In this document: one piece after another, positions 38,469 through 49,895 of the stretch
How the letters are laid out: the number at the start of each line of letters is the position of its first letter
How positions within the stretch are numbered: the first letter of the stretch is position 1
Assembly: GCA_021798115.1 (NCBI GenBank)
Contig: JAJZYM010000003.1
Span: 1-64,000 of the forward strand
Length of the DNA: 64,000 nucleotides
Direction of reading: 5' to 3'
Origin: Pseudomonadota bacterium
Lineage (GTDB): Bacteria > Pseudomonadota > Gammaproteobacteria > JAKAQQ01
Notes under the pieces: model-generated
What the model saw: only the letters and a program-made list of their open reading frames with translations
What the model was told of the DNA's origin: nothing
Database searches by the model: none
Position numbers and translations under genes: made by a program

Positions 38469-39788
38469 ATGGTGTCTTCTTCCGATGCGGAGCGCGGCGT
38501 CTTTGCACAGCTCGAGACCCGCGGCCTCGTCGCCCAGGTCACGGACCGCGAGGCCGTGGGCATGCTTCTCGAGCGCCCGCCCGTGGCGTTCTACGTGGGG
38601 TTCGACCCGACCGCCGACAGCCTCCACCTCGGTCATCTTCTCCCCCTCGTCACGATGCGGCGCCTGCGCCGGGCCGGCCACCGTCCCATCGCCGTGATCG
38701 GGGGGGCGACGGGGCTCATCGGGGACCCGAGCGGCCGGAGTCAGGAGCGGGTGCTCCACGACGCCGCGACCGTGCGCGCCTGGAGTGAGGCTCTGCGTGC
38801 CCAGATCGGGCGGCTTCTCGCGGTGGACGACGCCCGCGAGCCCCCCCTTCTCCTCGACAACGCCGAGTGGATCGTCCCGCTCTCGGCCGTCGACTTTCTG
38901 CGCGACGTCGGCAAGCATTTCCCGCTTGGCGCCATGCTCGCCAAGGAGACGATCCGCACGCGGCTCGAGGATCCCGACGCGGGGCTCTCCTACACTGAGT
39001 TCAGCTACCTCCTCCTCCAGTCCTACGACTTTTATCACCTCGCGGTTTGTCACGGCTGCCGACTTCAGATCGGAGGCAGCGACCAGTGGGGGAACATGAC
39101 CGCGGGGATCGACTTCATCCGCCGCCGCGGCGGGCCGACCTGCCAGGCCCTGACGCTGCCGCTCCTCGCCGACGCCTCGGGACGGAAGTTCGGCAAGAGT
39201 GAGGGCGGGGCGGTGTGGCTCGATCCGGGGCGGACCTCACCCTACGCGTTCCACCAGTCTCTGCTCAATGTCGGCGACGCCGAGGTCGGGCGTCTTCTGA
39301 GGACCCTGACTTTTCTCACGGAGGAAGAGATCACCGCACTCGAGGCCGATCCCCACCCCGAGGCCCGCCGTGCCCAGGAGCGGCTGGCGGACGAGCTCAC
39401 CGCCTTCGTGCACGGTGAGGGGGCGCTCGGGCAGGTCGGCCGTGTCCGTGCGGCCCTCTTCGGGGGGGCGGATCCCGGTACGCTCGGGCCGGAGGACTGG
39501 GCGCTTCTTGGCCGCTCGGTGCCGACCCTTCACCGCCCGCGATCGGAACGCGCGAGCCTCCTTGTGGCCCTCCTCGTCGAGGCCGGGCTTGCCTCCTCGC
39601 GGGCGCGGGCCCGGGAGGACATCGCCTCGGGTGCCGTGATGGCGAACGGTCGGCCGCTCGCCGATGCCCGCGCCACCGCCGAGGTGGTCCCCCTCGCACA
39701 GGAGCGTTATCTCCTTCTTCGCCGCGGGAAGAAAACCCACGCCCTTCTCGTCTTCGACGACCGTGCGGTCGAGCCTCCCTCGAGCTAG
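38469..39788 (+). CDS. tyrS: tyrosyl-tRNA synthetase
   Basis: YVGFDPTADSLHLGHLLPL, KFGKSEGGAVWLD, C-terminal S4 domain. Confidence 0.95.
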   Translation: MVSSSDAERGVFAQLETRGLVAQVTDREAVGMLLERPPVAFYVGFDPTADSLHLGHLLPLVTMRRLRRAGHRPIAVIGGATGLIGDPSGRSQERVLHDAATVRAWSEALRAQIGRLLAVDDAREPPLLLDNAEWIVPLSAVDFLRDVGKHFPLGAMLAKETIRTRLEDPDAGLSYTEFSYLLLQSYDFYHLAVCHGCRLQIGGSDQWGNMTAGIDFIRRRGGPTCQALTLPLLADASGRKFGKSEGGAVWLDPGRTSPYAFHQSLLNVGDAEVGRLLRTLTFLTEEEITALEADPHPEARRAQERLADELTAFVHGEGALGQVGRVRAALFGGADPGTLGPEDWALLGRSVPTLHRPRSERASLLVALLVEAGLASSRARAREDIASGAVMANGRPLADARATAEVVPLAQERYLLLRRGKKTHALLVFDDRAVEPPSS

Positions 39789-39797
39789 TTTTCGCCC

Positions 39798-40655
39798 TCA
39801 GCCGACCCGGTGGCAGCGGAGCGAGAAGTCGACCGCGCGCACGTGTTTCGTGAGTCCCCCGATCGAGACGACATCGACCCCCGTCTCGGCCACCGCAACG
39901 AGGCGACTCTCGTCCATGCCGCCCGAGGCCTCGAGACGAGCGCGGCCCGCGGCGCGTTCGACCGCCTGTCGGAGGTCCTCGAGGGAGAAGTCGTCGAGGA
40001 GGATCCAGTGCACTCCGCCGGCGAGAGCCGCCTCGAGCTCGCCGAGATCCTCGACCTCGACGACGACGGGGACGTCCCGGCGGTCGCCGACGCGGGCCAG
40101 TGCCGCCGCGATCCCGCCCAAGGCGGCGAGGTGGTTTTCCTTGAACATGATGGCGTCGTAAAGTCCGCGGCGGTGGTTTTCACCGCCCCCGACGCGGGTC
40201 GCGTACTTCTGGGCGACGCGCAGTCCCGGAAGGGTCTTCCGTGTGTCGAGTACGCGCGCCTTCGTGTGGGCAACGAGACGGACGGCGCGCCGCGTCGCCG
40301 TCGCCGTTCCCGAGAGGAGTTGAAGGAAGTTGATCGCCGTCCGCTCGCCCGCGAGGATCGCGCGGGCCGGACCCACGATTCGGGCGACGATCCCCGCTTC
40401 GGCTTCGTCCCCTTCACGCCCGAGCCAGTCGACACGCACGCGGGCATCGAGGAGCCGGAAGCAGGCGTCGAACCACGGGCGGCCCGCCAAAACGGCGGGT
40501 TCGCGCAGACGGAGTTCGCCCTCGAGGGGGAGCGATTCGTCGATCAGGGCGCCCGTGAGGTCCCCGGGTCCGATGTCCTCGGCGAGCGCGCGGGCGACGT
40601 CCTCGAGAACGGCCGTGAGCGGAGGGGGCTCGATCATCGCGTGCAGGCGGCTCAT
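39798..40655 (-). CDS. nadC: nicotinate-nucleotide diphosphorylase (carboxylating)
   Basis: EDIGPGDLTGALI, DTRKTLPGLRVAQKYATRVGGGENHRRGLYD. Confidence 0.95.
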   Translation of the reverse strand: MSRLHAMIEPPPLTAVLEDVARALAEDIGPGDLTGALIDESLPLEGELRLREPAVLAGRPWFDACFRLLDARVRVDWLGREGDEAEAGIVARIVGPARAILAGERTAINFLQLLSGTATATRRAVRLVAHTKARVLDTRKTLPGLRVAQKYATRVGGGENHRRGLYDAIMFKENHLAALGGIAAALARVGDRRDVPVVVEVEDLGELEAALAGGVHWILLDDFSLEDLRQAVERAAGRARLEASGGMDESRLVAVAETGVDVVSIGGLTKHVRAVDFSLRCHRVG

Positions 40656-40659
40656 GGGG

Positions 40660-41349
40660 TCATGGTGATGACGTGCACACGACGCTCACCGCAGCCCGGA
40701 CCGTCAGGCGCACGTGCTTCGTCGCTGCCGTCGGAGGCGGGAAACCCATCCTGCGGACGGCAAAACCCCGCATGGCCAGGGGGTGGGGCGGGAACGGGAA
40801 CCGCCCGAAGCGGCTGAGGAAGACCCGGTCGATCGAGGCTCTGGGATCGCCGAGAAGACGGCAGTCACGGACCGCCGTCCGGCGGACGGCGCGGAGCACA
40901 CGGGTCTCGAGTGTCCGCTCGATCCGCGCGCGGTCCTGGGGGTTCAGGACGGGAACTTTCTCGAATGAGACGAGGTAGGCGCTGTGGGCCAGGCGCCCGA
41001 CGAGCGGCGCGAGGGCGCGGGTGCTTGGGCCGCGGAGATCGAAGCGCGCCTGAGTGACGTAGTCGAGCACCCGCGGCGGCTTTCCAATGGGGGCGTAAAG
41101 TTCTCCGTGGAACGTCGTCTCGCCGCGCATGCGGAAGACGAGATGGGCGCGCTCCGCAGCCTTCTCGGCGTGGGCGAGGAAGAGGTCGGCGGAATCGACA
41201 GAGGCGGCGAGGGTCGGCCGCTTGACGACGAGACGGAACCGGGCGAGGGCAACGCGGGCCGGGGGACTGGCCCGTCGGACGAGCGTGAAGCGCACGAGCG
41301 TCTGCGTGAGGGGGGGAGGAAAAGGCGCGTGGGAGAGCATGATGGTCAT
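40660..41349 (-). CDS. hypothetical protein
   Basis: About 230-aa ORF with start MTIMLSHAPFPPP; no family recognised. Confidence 0.5.
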   Translation of the reverse strand: MTIMLSHAPFPPPLTQTLVRFTLVRRASPPARVALARFRLVVKRPTLAASVDSADLFLAHAEKAAERAHLVFRMRGETTFHGELYAPIGKPPRVLDYVTQARFDLRGPSTRALAPLVGRLAHSAYLVSFEKVPVLNPQDRARIERTLETRVLRAVRRTAVRDCRLLGDPRASIDRVFLSRFGRFPFPPHPLAMRGFAVRRMGFPPPTAATKHVRLTVRAAVSVVCTSSP

Positions 41350-41477
41350 CCTTGGGATGGTTGATCCTCGAAGTATAGGGGACTCCGCACAGGTGGGCGC
41401 CCGTTTGCTTGACCCCGCGGTCTTTGATCCCGTACGATGATGGGCGTGTCTTCTGCTGCGGTTCCGGAGTGCCCCCC

Positions 41478-42062
41478 ATGAGTTTTGAATTGCCGCCCCT
41501 TCCCTACGTCCTCGATGCCCTCGAGCCCCACATTTCCCGAGAGACACTGGAATACCACTACGGGAAGCATCACCGCACGTACGTCGACAACCTCAACAAG
41601 CTCGTCGAAGGGACGCCCATGGCGCGAAGCAGCCTTCTCGAGGTGGTGCGGAGCGCGAGCGGACCGGTGTTCAACAACGCCGCCCAGGCGTGGAACCACA
41701 CGTTCTACTTCGAGAGCCTGGGCCCCAAAGGCGGGGGGGATCCGAGCGGTGAGCTGGCCAAGGCGCTGACAGCGGCGTTCGGTTCGATCGATGCGTTCCG
41801 CGAGAAGTTTTCGGGCAAAGCCGTCTCTCTCTTCGGATCGGGTTGGGCCTGGCTCGTCCGCCGTCGCGACGGGAGCCTTGACATCGTCCAGACCTCGAAC
41901 GCCGAGACCCCCGTGCGGACGGACGAGACACTGCCGCTTCTCACCTGCGACGTTTGGGAGCACGCTTACTACATCGACTACCGGAACGCCCGGGCCAAGT
42001 ACGTGGCGTCCTTCTGGAACACCGTCGACTGGAAAGCGGTGGCCAAGCGGCTTGCCGGCTGA
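41478..42062 (+). CDS. sodB: Fe/Mn superoxide dismutase (SodB-like)
   Basis: MSFELPPLPYVLDALEPHISRETLEYHYGKHHRTYVDNLN; DVWEHAYYIDYRNARAKYV. Confidence 0.95.
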   Translation: MSFELPPLPYVLDALEPHISRETLEYHYGKHHRTYVDNLNKLVEGTPMARSSLLEVVRSASGPVFNNAAQAWNHTFYFESLGPKGGGDPSGELAKALTAAFGSIDAFREKFSGKAVSLFGSGWAWLVRRRDGSLDIVQTSNAETPVRTDETLPLLTCDVWEHAYYIDYRNARAKYVASFWNTVDWKAVAKRLAG

Positions 42063-42249
42063 AAGTCGACCGAACGTCCCGATCCGCCGGGATTCGCCCT
42101 GCGTCGGTGTCTGCCGTATCGGTACGGACGGGCTATGTTTGGGCTGTCTACGCACCCTTGCCGAGATTGCCGCCTGGGGACGGATGACGCTGTCCGAACG
42201 CTGTGTGGTCTACGAAAGGTTGGGAGAACGACGGCGGATGCGGGAGTGA
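42052..42249 (+). CDS. DUF1289 small Cys-rich protein (TTG start, overlaps sodB)
   Basis: SPCVGVCRIGTDGLCLGCLRTLAEIAAWGRMTLSERCVVYERL: DUF1289 Cys pattern. Confidence 0.75.
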   Translation: MPAESRPNVPIRRDSPCVGVCRIGTDGLCLGCLRTLAEIAAWGRMTLSERCVVYERLGERRRMRE

Positions 42250-42428
42250 AAGACGGCGGGCGGCAAACGCGTGCCGGACGGGACAAACGGGTTCGATCTC
42301 TCCGATCCGGCCATGGAAGGAGCCCCCTGCATCAAGGGGTTATTCCATCCCCACCGACTGTTTGTGGCCTGCGGGCCGGTCCATCTTTGTCCATTCCGGG
42401 CCGGCAGACATCGTGGATTGTTCGGGCG

Positions 42429-43345
42429 TTACCTCAAGTTCTTGAGCATGGACTCGAGATCTGGGGGCAAAGGACTTCTCGCCGCAATGGTTCCCTCGCC
42501 CTTGGGGTGTGGGAGTTCGAGGGAGGCGGCGTGCAGAAAGAGACGCTTGAGTCCCGCGTGTGCAAACGCCCGATTGTCTTTCGGCGAACCGTAGCGGCGG
42601 TCTCCGAGGACGGGGTGCCCCTGTTCCGCCGTGTGGCGGCGGATCTGATGCATGCGTCCGGTCTCGAGACGCAACTCAAGGAGGGTGGCCTCTGAGAAGC
42701 GGCCAAGGACGCGGACATGCGTGCGTGCGTTTCGCATCCGTGGCTCGTGGTCCTCTCCGGGCCTCTTGCTGAGGGGGCTGTCGAGGAGGGTCAGATCCTC
42801 GGGCCAGCGGCCGAGACACAAGGCGAGGTACGTCTTGACCACCCGACCGGTGAGGAAGCTCTCCTGAAGCTGGCGAAGCGCGAGGCGGTTCTTCCCGAGA
42901 AGAAGGCAGCCGCTCGTCTCCCGGTCGAGCCGGTGGGCGGGCGCGATGAGCGGGGCTTCGGGACGGAGGGCGTGGACGAGGTCGATGACGCCGAGGCCGA
43001 TCCCGCTTCCGCCATGGACGGCAAGACCTGCGGGCTTGTCGAGGACGAGGCCGTCCTCATCCTCGCAAAGGATGCGCTCCTCGAGCCAGCTCGCATCGAG
43101 CCTGGGTGGCGGACGCGGGGGGTGTCCGAAGAAGGGGGGAAGCCGGACCCGGTCGCCCGTGTGGACGCGCTCCGAGGGCGCGATCCGCCGTCCGTTCAGG
43201 CGGACCTGACCGGTGCGGAGGAGGCGGTAGATTTCGCTCCGGGGCCGAGCCCGGTCGAGTTTCATGAGGAGATTGTCGATCCTCTGGCCGTCCTCGTCCG
43301 CCGCGACGGGGTATTCCGTGCGCTTCGCGCTCCCGGAAGGATCGT

Positions 43346-43349
<4 letters not shown>
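42429..43349 (-). CDS. rluC: RluC/D-family 23S rRNA pseudouridine synthase
   Basis: S4 domain plus APAHRLDRETSGCLLLGK and LETGRMHQIRRH; GTG start at 43349. Confidence 0.9.
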
Positions 43350-44623
<1,274 letters not shown>

Positions 44624-44624
44624 C

Positions 44625-45434
44625 TCAGGGAATGCCCGCAGCGGTGAGGGGGAGGACGCCCGAACTCACGAAGTCGTGCACGCCCGAGCGGGGGTTCCCG
44701 GGAAGCGTGTTGATGAAGCCCGCGAGGGCTGCGGGTGCGCCGGGAAGGGCCTTGAGCGCTGCCGTGAGGCGGTAGGTGCCGCGCTCGTGGAGCAGGAGGT
44801 GGGCGTCGATGCTCAGGGTGCGCGGACGGAGGCTTTGGATGTGGATCATGCTGCTCGTCCGGCCTCCGTCTCGCGTGGCCACGAAGACGAGCGTCCCGAG
44901 AGGGAGGGCCGGGGGCCCGCCGAAGCGGGCGTGAACAAGTCGGGCGTTTCCGACGATCGGTCCGAGATGTCCGGGCCCGAGATCGAGATCGAGACGGCGG
45001 AAGACGATCTCCCCGTGCGGGGTGCCGAAGAGAGCGATCGTGGGGACGAACGCCCGAAGGGTGGCGAGGCGAAGGCGGCCGCGGAGTCCACGCACCCGGA
45101 GAGGGTTCGCCAGAACGACGCTCAGCGCGAGCCGCGTGCTCCGGCTCCGCCAGGAAAGCCGCACCCGAGGGGTGAGGCGGACGAGATCGCCGATTCCGCT
45201 GAGACCACGGGCCACGCTCCAGCGAAGCCGTCCGCTGATGCGACCGAGAAGGCGGCACCGCTGGGCGTGTCCCGACCAGACGGTCCCGCGGATGCCGCGG
45301 CAGACAAGGGTGCCCGGCGGAGGCGAGACGAGCGCGTAGGCGAAGCGGGCGGGGAAGGTCGCGATCGCGGCCGCGAGGAACGCCAGGGCGAAGACGATCC
45401 CGAGAAGAAGAGAACGGCGGATCGGGAGACGCAC
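44625..45434 (-). CDS. gspN: type II secretion system protein N
   Basis: Single-TM protein at the end of gsp operon; PARFAYALVSPPPGTLVCRGIRGTVWSGHAQR. Confidence 0.8.
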   Translation of the reverse strand: MRLPIRRSLLLGIVFALAFLAAAIATFPARFAYALVSPPPGTLVCRGIRGTVWSGHAQRCRLLGRISGRLRWSVARGLSGIGDLVRLTPRVRLSWRSRSTRLALSVVLANPLRVRGLRGRLRLATLRAFVPTIALFGTPHGEIVFRRLDLDLGPGHLGPIVGNARLVHARFGGPPALPLGTLVFVATRDGGRTSSMIHIQSLRPRTLSIDAHLLLHERGTYRLTAALKALPGAPAALAGFINTLPGNPRSGVHDFVSSGVLPLTAAGIP

Positions 45435-45439
45435 GGCGA

Positions 45440-45970
45440 TCAGGAGCTGGGCTGGCGCCGCAAGGTCACGCTGGCCGAGACGAGTCCCGAGGCGTGCGGT
45501 TGGCGGCGGAGGGTGAGGGAGCGGACGCGGGCCCCGCTGGCGAGAGCGAAGGCGTGCAGCCAGCCGACGAGGTCCGGGAAGGCGATCGACGAGAAGACGA
45601 TCTTGACGGTTCCCGATCCTCCGGCCTCGATCTTGGTGGCGCTCAAGCCCCGGGCGGCGAGACTTTGCTGGGCGAGGAGCGTGAGCGGCTCGTCCGTCGT
45701 TGGGTGCACATCCTCACGGCGCAGAACCACGACGCGTTGCGCCACACCGTTCATCCACGCGAGCAGGTGGCGGTCGTGGGCGACGGCGCGGCGGTCCGTA
45801 CTCCGGGCGGAGAGGAGAGGCATCACGGCGAGGCGCGCGACGAGAAAGAGAGCGAGGACGATCCCGCCCACGGTGACCGCGAGACGTTCGCGCGGAGCGA
45901 GTGCCCGGTAGCGTCTCCGAAGCTCGTCGAGGAATTCCATCTCATCCCCCCTGGCTCTGGAGGATGACAC
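45440..45970 (-). CDS. gspM: type II secretion system protein M
   Basis: FLDELRRRYRALAPRERLAVTVGGIVLALFL; position between gspL and gspN. Confidence 0.85.
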   Translation of the reverse strand: MSSSRARGDEMEFLDELRRRYRALAPRERLAVTVGGIVLALFLVARLAVMPLLSARSTDRRAVAHDRHLLAWMNGVAQRVVVLRREDVHPTTDEPLTLLAQQSLAARGLSATKIEAGGSGTVKIVFSSIAFPDLVGWLHAFALASGARVRSLTLRRQPHASGLVSASVTLRRQPSS

Positions 45971-47138
45971 GGGCGTGCGTCATGCCGCCCGCCGTTGTGA
46001 GCCCCGCGGTTTTGGCCCGGATCCCGGCCCTCTGATCGAGCGTGTGCAGGAAGCGGACGAGGTCCTGGCCGGAGGGGTCTTCCACCGTGAGCACCAGTCG
46101 TCCGCTGCGGTAGTCGGCGGTGTCGAAGCGCAGCCGCGAGGGCCGGGCGGCCGCGGCGTCCGCAAGGAGCCGGGCCCAATCCCCGGCCGCTGCCCGGCGC
46201 TCGAGGTGGCTCAGCCCACGGGACATCTGGACGCGGATGTCGACGATGTGACGGTCTTCGGGGAAGGTGCGGTGGAAGAGAGCGACGATGCGCCGCTCGA
46301 GAACGCTTCGCTCGTGACCGTAGTGGAGGACGTCAAGGCCGAGATGAATCCAGAGGACGAGAAGCCAGGCAGCGGCCAACACCACGCTCGTCCGCCACGT
46401 CCTCCACTGCTCCCCCGCGCGCGAGCGTTGGGCGGCAAATCCCGCGAGGAGATCGAGACGCGGCGGGCTCGTGTCGGCCTCGGCGAGCCAGTCCCCGGAA
46501 CGCGGCTCCCAGAGGTTGTCGGGGATCTCTTTCAGGCGGGGAACGCCGTAGGAGGCGACGGATTCGGGGAAACGCCCGTGTTCCCGCGCCTCGCTCCCAA
46601 GCCGCTCGAGGTAGAGCGGAAGGAGATCGGGATGGAACGCTCCGCCGAGCGCGTGCCCGTGACGGACGAGAATGCGCTCGGGTCCGTCCTGGGCGAGGGT
46701 CCAGCTTCCCGGCCGCCACGGGAGGAGGAGCGCGTCGGGCACGAGGGCCTCGACCGCAATCCCGCACTCCTCGAGAAGGGTGTGCCAGCGCGCGAGGTGC
46801 TCGCGATTCGCGACGGCCGCCGTGAGGCGCCCGTCGTCCTCTGCCCCCTCGGCGAGGTGAAAGGCCAGGGTCTCGACGTCCTCGAGGAGCTGCTCCTCGA
46901 GGACGTAGGGAAGAGCCTGAAGCCTCTGGCGCCGTCCGCGGACGGGAAGCGTCACGGGGAGAAGGGCCACGGTTTCGGAGGGAGCGGCGACGATGGCCCT
47001 GTGCGTTCCGAGACGGGCCGCCACATCCCGTAACGGCAGGGCTACGGGCGGCGAGGGGTTCGCGCCGCCGCTTCGCCAGAGGAGCACCGTCTCGTCGGCT
47101 GTCGCGGCGTTGCCGATTTTGAGGAAAGTGCGTTCCAC
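45942..47138 (-). CDS. gspL: type II secretion system protein L
   Basis: Actin-like cytoplasmic domain (RQRLQALPYVLEEQLLEDVETLAFHL) plus TM and periplasmic region. Confidence 0.9.
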   Translation of the reverse strand: MERTFLKIGNAATADETVLLWRSGGANPSPPVALPLRDVAARLGTHRAIVAAPSETVALLPVTLPVRGRRQRLQALPYVLEEQLLEDVETLAFHLAEGAEDDGRLTAAVANREHLARWHTLLEECGIAVEALVPDALLLPWRPGSWTLAQDGPERILVRHGHALGGAFHPDLLPLYLERLGSEAREHGRFPESVASYGVPRLKEIPDNLWEPRSGDWLAEADTSPPRLDLLAGFAAQRSRAGEQWRTWRTSVVLAAAWLLVLWIHLGLDVLHYGHERSVLERRIVALFHRTFPEDRHIVDIRVQMSRGLSHLERRAAAGDWARLLADAAAARPSRLRFDTADYRSGRLVLTVEDPSGQDLVRFLHTLDQRAGIRAKTAGLTTAGGMTHARVILQSQGG

Positions 47139-47169
47139 AGCCCCTCCGCCCCCCGAGGATTTCCGGATT

Positions 47170-48087
47170 TCAGTCGCTCACGAAACGCCGCGAGAGAACC
47201 CGTGTCCACCCCTCGGGCGAGCGGTAGAGGAGGGAGCGAAGGCGCACGTGAGCACCCGCAAAGTGTACCCGCAAGTCAAGGCGGAAGTAGTTGCTGGTGA
47301 CGCCGAGCGGGACCGTGGTCTGGACGCCAAGCAGGCTCGCGAAAAGGGACGTCGAATTGAATCCCCCTTTCCGTTGGGCGAGCTCGATGTTTCCCAGATT
47401 CGTCTCCGGGATGTTGGGGGCGAGGGCGGCGAGGACAGGGCCGGGGGCGGTGTTGACGTTGAGGGGCACGCCGCTCGGAAGGGCCGAGACGTACGGGCGG
47501 AGCTCGAGATAGGCGGCCCGCGTGACACCGGCGACGAGGAGGAGCTCGCTCACGCTGGTCATGGGTTCCTGGGCCGCGCGGTAGGGTGGGTCGCGTGATT
47601 CGTAGAGTGAGGCCTGGGCGTCGCTGGCCGGTCCGGGCGAGGCCATCCAGTCGGCGACGTTGGTGGCGAGGTCCGCCGGAAGACCGAGTTCGGAGAGAAG
47701 CCGCATGAAGACCACGACCTCCGTCGGGTCGATCGCCCCCTCGGGCGTGATGAGGTTGTTGAGGTTGAACCGCCCTTCGAGGTCGACGACGCGTCCGGCG
47801 ATGCGTCCGTGCGGGAGCGGGAGCGGCGGGAGTCCTTCGGCCCACGCCTGGGTGAGGGTCACCGGTCCCTGGGCCGGCATGGCCTCGAGGAGCTTGCGGA
47901 CGAAGGTCGTGCCCGAAATCGCGTAGAGGACGGCTTGCTGGGAGCTGAGGAGATGGCGCGTGGCCTCGTAGGCGACGGCCCGTCGCCACTCCATGCGTGC
48001 CGCGACCGAAGCGGCGATGGCCACCACGACGAGCGCGAGGATGAGGGCGACGCCCCGCGGATCGCGACGGCGGGCCGGCGGACTCAC
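47170..48087 (-). CDS. gspK: type II secretion minor pseudopilin K
   Basis: RGVALILALVVVAIAASVAARMEWRRA, YRAAQEPMTSVSELLLVAGV, LNVNTAP. Confidence 0.92.
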   Translation of the reverse strand: MSPPARRRDPRGVALILALVVVAIAASVAARMEWRRAVAYEATRHLLSSQQAVLYAISGTTFVRKLLEAMPAQGPVTLTQAWAEGLPPLPLPHGRIAGRVVDLEGRFNLNNLITPEGAIDPTEVVVFMRLLSELGLPADLATNVADWMASPGPASDAQASLYESRDPPYRAAQEPMTSVSELLLVAGVTRAAYLELRPYVSALPSGVPLNVNTAPGPVLAALAPNIPETNLGNIELAQRKGGFNSTSLFASLLGVQTTVPLGVTSNYFRLDLRVHFAGAHVRLRSLLYRSPEGWTRVLSRRFVSD

Positions 48088-48722
48088 GGGAGATCCACGA
48101 TGAGGCGCAAGCGTCCCATCCCGCGGACGCGGAAACTCAGGCGGACGGCGCGCGGTCGGCGGTTCAGGAAGAGGAGGGGGTTCGCGGCGAGCGGTGGCCA
48201 GTTGTGGTGCCAGTGGCCGTCGACATCGAGCAGCCGCACGTGGAAATCGCGAACGTGGCGGAGAAGAGTCGTCGTGTGCGGCCTCATCGGTCGGGCCCGG
48301 TCCAGGACCGGCCAGCGGTACAGGAGGAGGCGGTGGTCACGCACCCCGAGACCCAGACGTGTGAGCCCGGATTGATCGCGGTAAAAGATCGCCTGGCCCG
48401 TCGCGGTGGTGAAGACGAGCCGCGGGCGTGAGCCGACCGTGGCGCGGAAGGCGGGGCGCAGCACGCCCTGGGCGTTACGGATCGGGCGCGCGCTCGCCTC
48501 GGAGAGGAGACGGGAGAGCTCGACGAGCGTGAGGGAGACACGACCGACGCTCTTTTCGACGCCGTGCGTTCGTTTCGCCTGGTGAAGAATCGTTCCGAGA
48601 ATGCCGTAGGCCATGACGGCGAGGATTGCGAGAACGGCGGTCGCGACCAGGATCTCGATGAGCGTGAAGCCCGAACGGCGGGACGCATGCCGCGGGCGGA
48701 GCGGGGCAGACGGCGGTCTCAC
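48084..48722 (-). CDS. gspJ: type II secretion minor pseudopilin J
   Basis: RRSGFTLIEILVATAVLAILAVMAYGIL prepilin motif. Confidence 0.92.
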   Translation of the reverse strand: MRPPSAPLRPRHASRRSGFTLIEILVATAVLAILAVMAYGILGTILHQAKRTHGVEKSVGRVSLTLVELSRLLSEASARPIRNAQGVLRPAFRATVGSRPRLVFTTATGQAIFYRDQSGLTRLGLGVRDHRLLLYRWPVLDRARPMRPHTTTLLRHVRDFHVRLLDVDGHWHHNWPPLAANPLLFLNRRPRAVRLSFRVRGMGRLRLIVDLP

Positions 48723-49276
48723 GGCGGCGGGAAGGGCGCCCCCGGCGGGCCGCCGCCCGGCGCGCCCGGCCCAAGGACCGGCATGGGCAGACCCACGGGA
48801 AGCGTGCCCGGCGTGCCCGGTGCGCCCGGTGTCGGGAGGGCTCCCTGAGGTGCGTTTTCGGCCTCGATTGCAGCCGCCGAAGGGGGGGCGTAGAGTGCAA
48901 TCAGGGTGGCGAGCGTGTCGTGCGGACTCTGGGCGGGTGCGACCTCGACACGGATCTTGTAGAGCCCGGGCAGAACGCTCGTGCGTGCGTGCATGCGCCA
49001 GCGCCAGCGTTGCGGGCCCATTGTGGTGCTGCCGCTCGTCCAGCCGAGCACCGGTGGCTTGGGCGAGAGGCGGGCCTCCTCGATGCGGTTCCAGGCCACC
49101 CAGTCGGCGAGCGTGCGTGCGCGGAGCTCCCCGGCGACGCGGACGCTCTCGCTTGCAACGCCGAGGAGCGCGAGGAGCGCGATGGCGACGACCGCAAGCG
49201 CGATGAGGACCTCGATCAGGGTGAATCCCCGGCGACGGTCTCCCCCGCGGCCGGGTCGAACGGCCGTCTCAAGCAC
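48719..49276 (-). CDS. gspI: type II secretion minor pseudopilin I with Pro/Gly-rich C-terminal tail
   Basis: RRRGFTLIEVLIALAVVAIALLALLGVASES; GTG start at 49276; tail TPGAPGTPGTLPVGLPMPVLGPGAPGGGPPGAPFPPP*. Confidence 0.9.
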   Translation of the reverse strand: MLETAVRPGRGGDRRRGFTLIEVLIALAVVAIALLALLGVASESVRVAGELRARTLADWVAWNRIEEARLSPKPPVLGWTSGSTTMGPQRWRWRMHARTSVLPGLYKIRVEVAPAQSPHDTLATLIALYAPPSAAAIEAENAPQGALPTPGAPGTPGTLPVGLPMPVLGPGAPGGGPPGAPFPPP

Positions 49277-49895
49277 CTTGATGTTGGGCCAGAAGATGCG
49301 GGGGAAGGAGTTCGACGCGTCCGTTCGGTTTGCCCTCGAGCCCGTAGGCGTGCTTGAGTGAGCGTCCTCGGACGCGGATGACGATCGTGAAACCCGGCAG
49401 GATCGCGCGCGTGTCGAGAAGCACGATCTGGGGGCTGTGCCGCGCGGCCTGGGCGGAAGCCCGCTTGCGCCGGTGGCTGTGGTCTCGCCCGTTGCGGTCG
49501 AGCGCGCGGATCCCTTCCGGGGGGCGCGCGGCGTGCCGCAGCCGCGCGAGATCGACACGCGTGCCGAGCAGACGCAGGCGCAGACGGAGATCGTGGGAAA
49601 GCCGACGGGCGCGATAAACCGATCGTTGGGGGAAGCGTTCCCAGACGCCGTCGTGACGCTGGTAGAAGACATAGCCGTCCCGGCTCACACGCAGCCCGTA
49701 GCGGTTTCCGGTCAGCACCGCCTGCTGGGAGGCGAGTTCGATCAGGCCCGCGAGACGGCGGGCGGCCTGCTCGCTTCGCGGTGCCCGCCCGATTGCGCTC
49801 AGCGAAACGACGGCAATCGCGGTCAGGATCCCGATCACGAGGAGCACGACGAGGATCTCGACCAGGGTGAACCCCCGTGGCGGGGACGGCCTCAC
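49269..49895 (-). CDS. gspH: type II secretion minor pseudopilin H
   Basis: PPRGFTLVEILVVLLVIGILTAIAVVSLS; GTG start at 49895. Confidence 0.9.
   Translation of the reverse strand: MRPSPPRGFTLVEILVVLLVIGILTAIAVVSLSAIGRAPRSEQAARRLAGLIELASQQAVLTGNRYGLRVSRDGYVFYQRHDGVWERFPQRSVYRARRLSHDLRLRLRLLGTRVDLARLRHAARPPEGIRALDRNGRDHSHRRKRASAQAARHSPQIVLLDTRAILPGFTIVIRVRGRSLKHAYGLEGKPNGRVELLPPHLLAQHQGA

Noticed and set aside
42203-42445. 80-aa plus-strand ORF between DUF1289 and rluC
   Set aside because: No family features and no RBS-supported start evident; region treated as intergenic.
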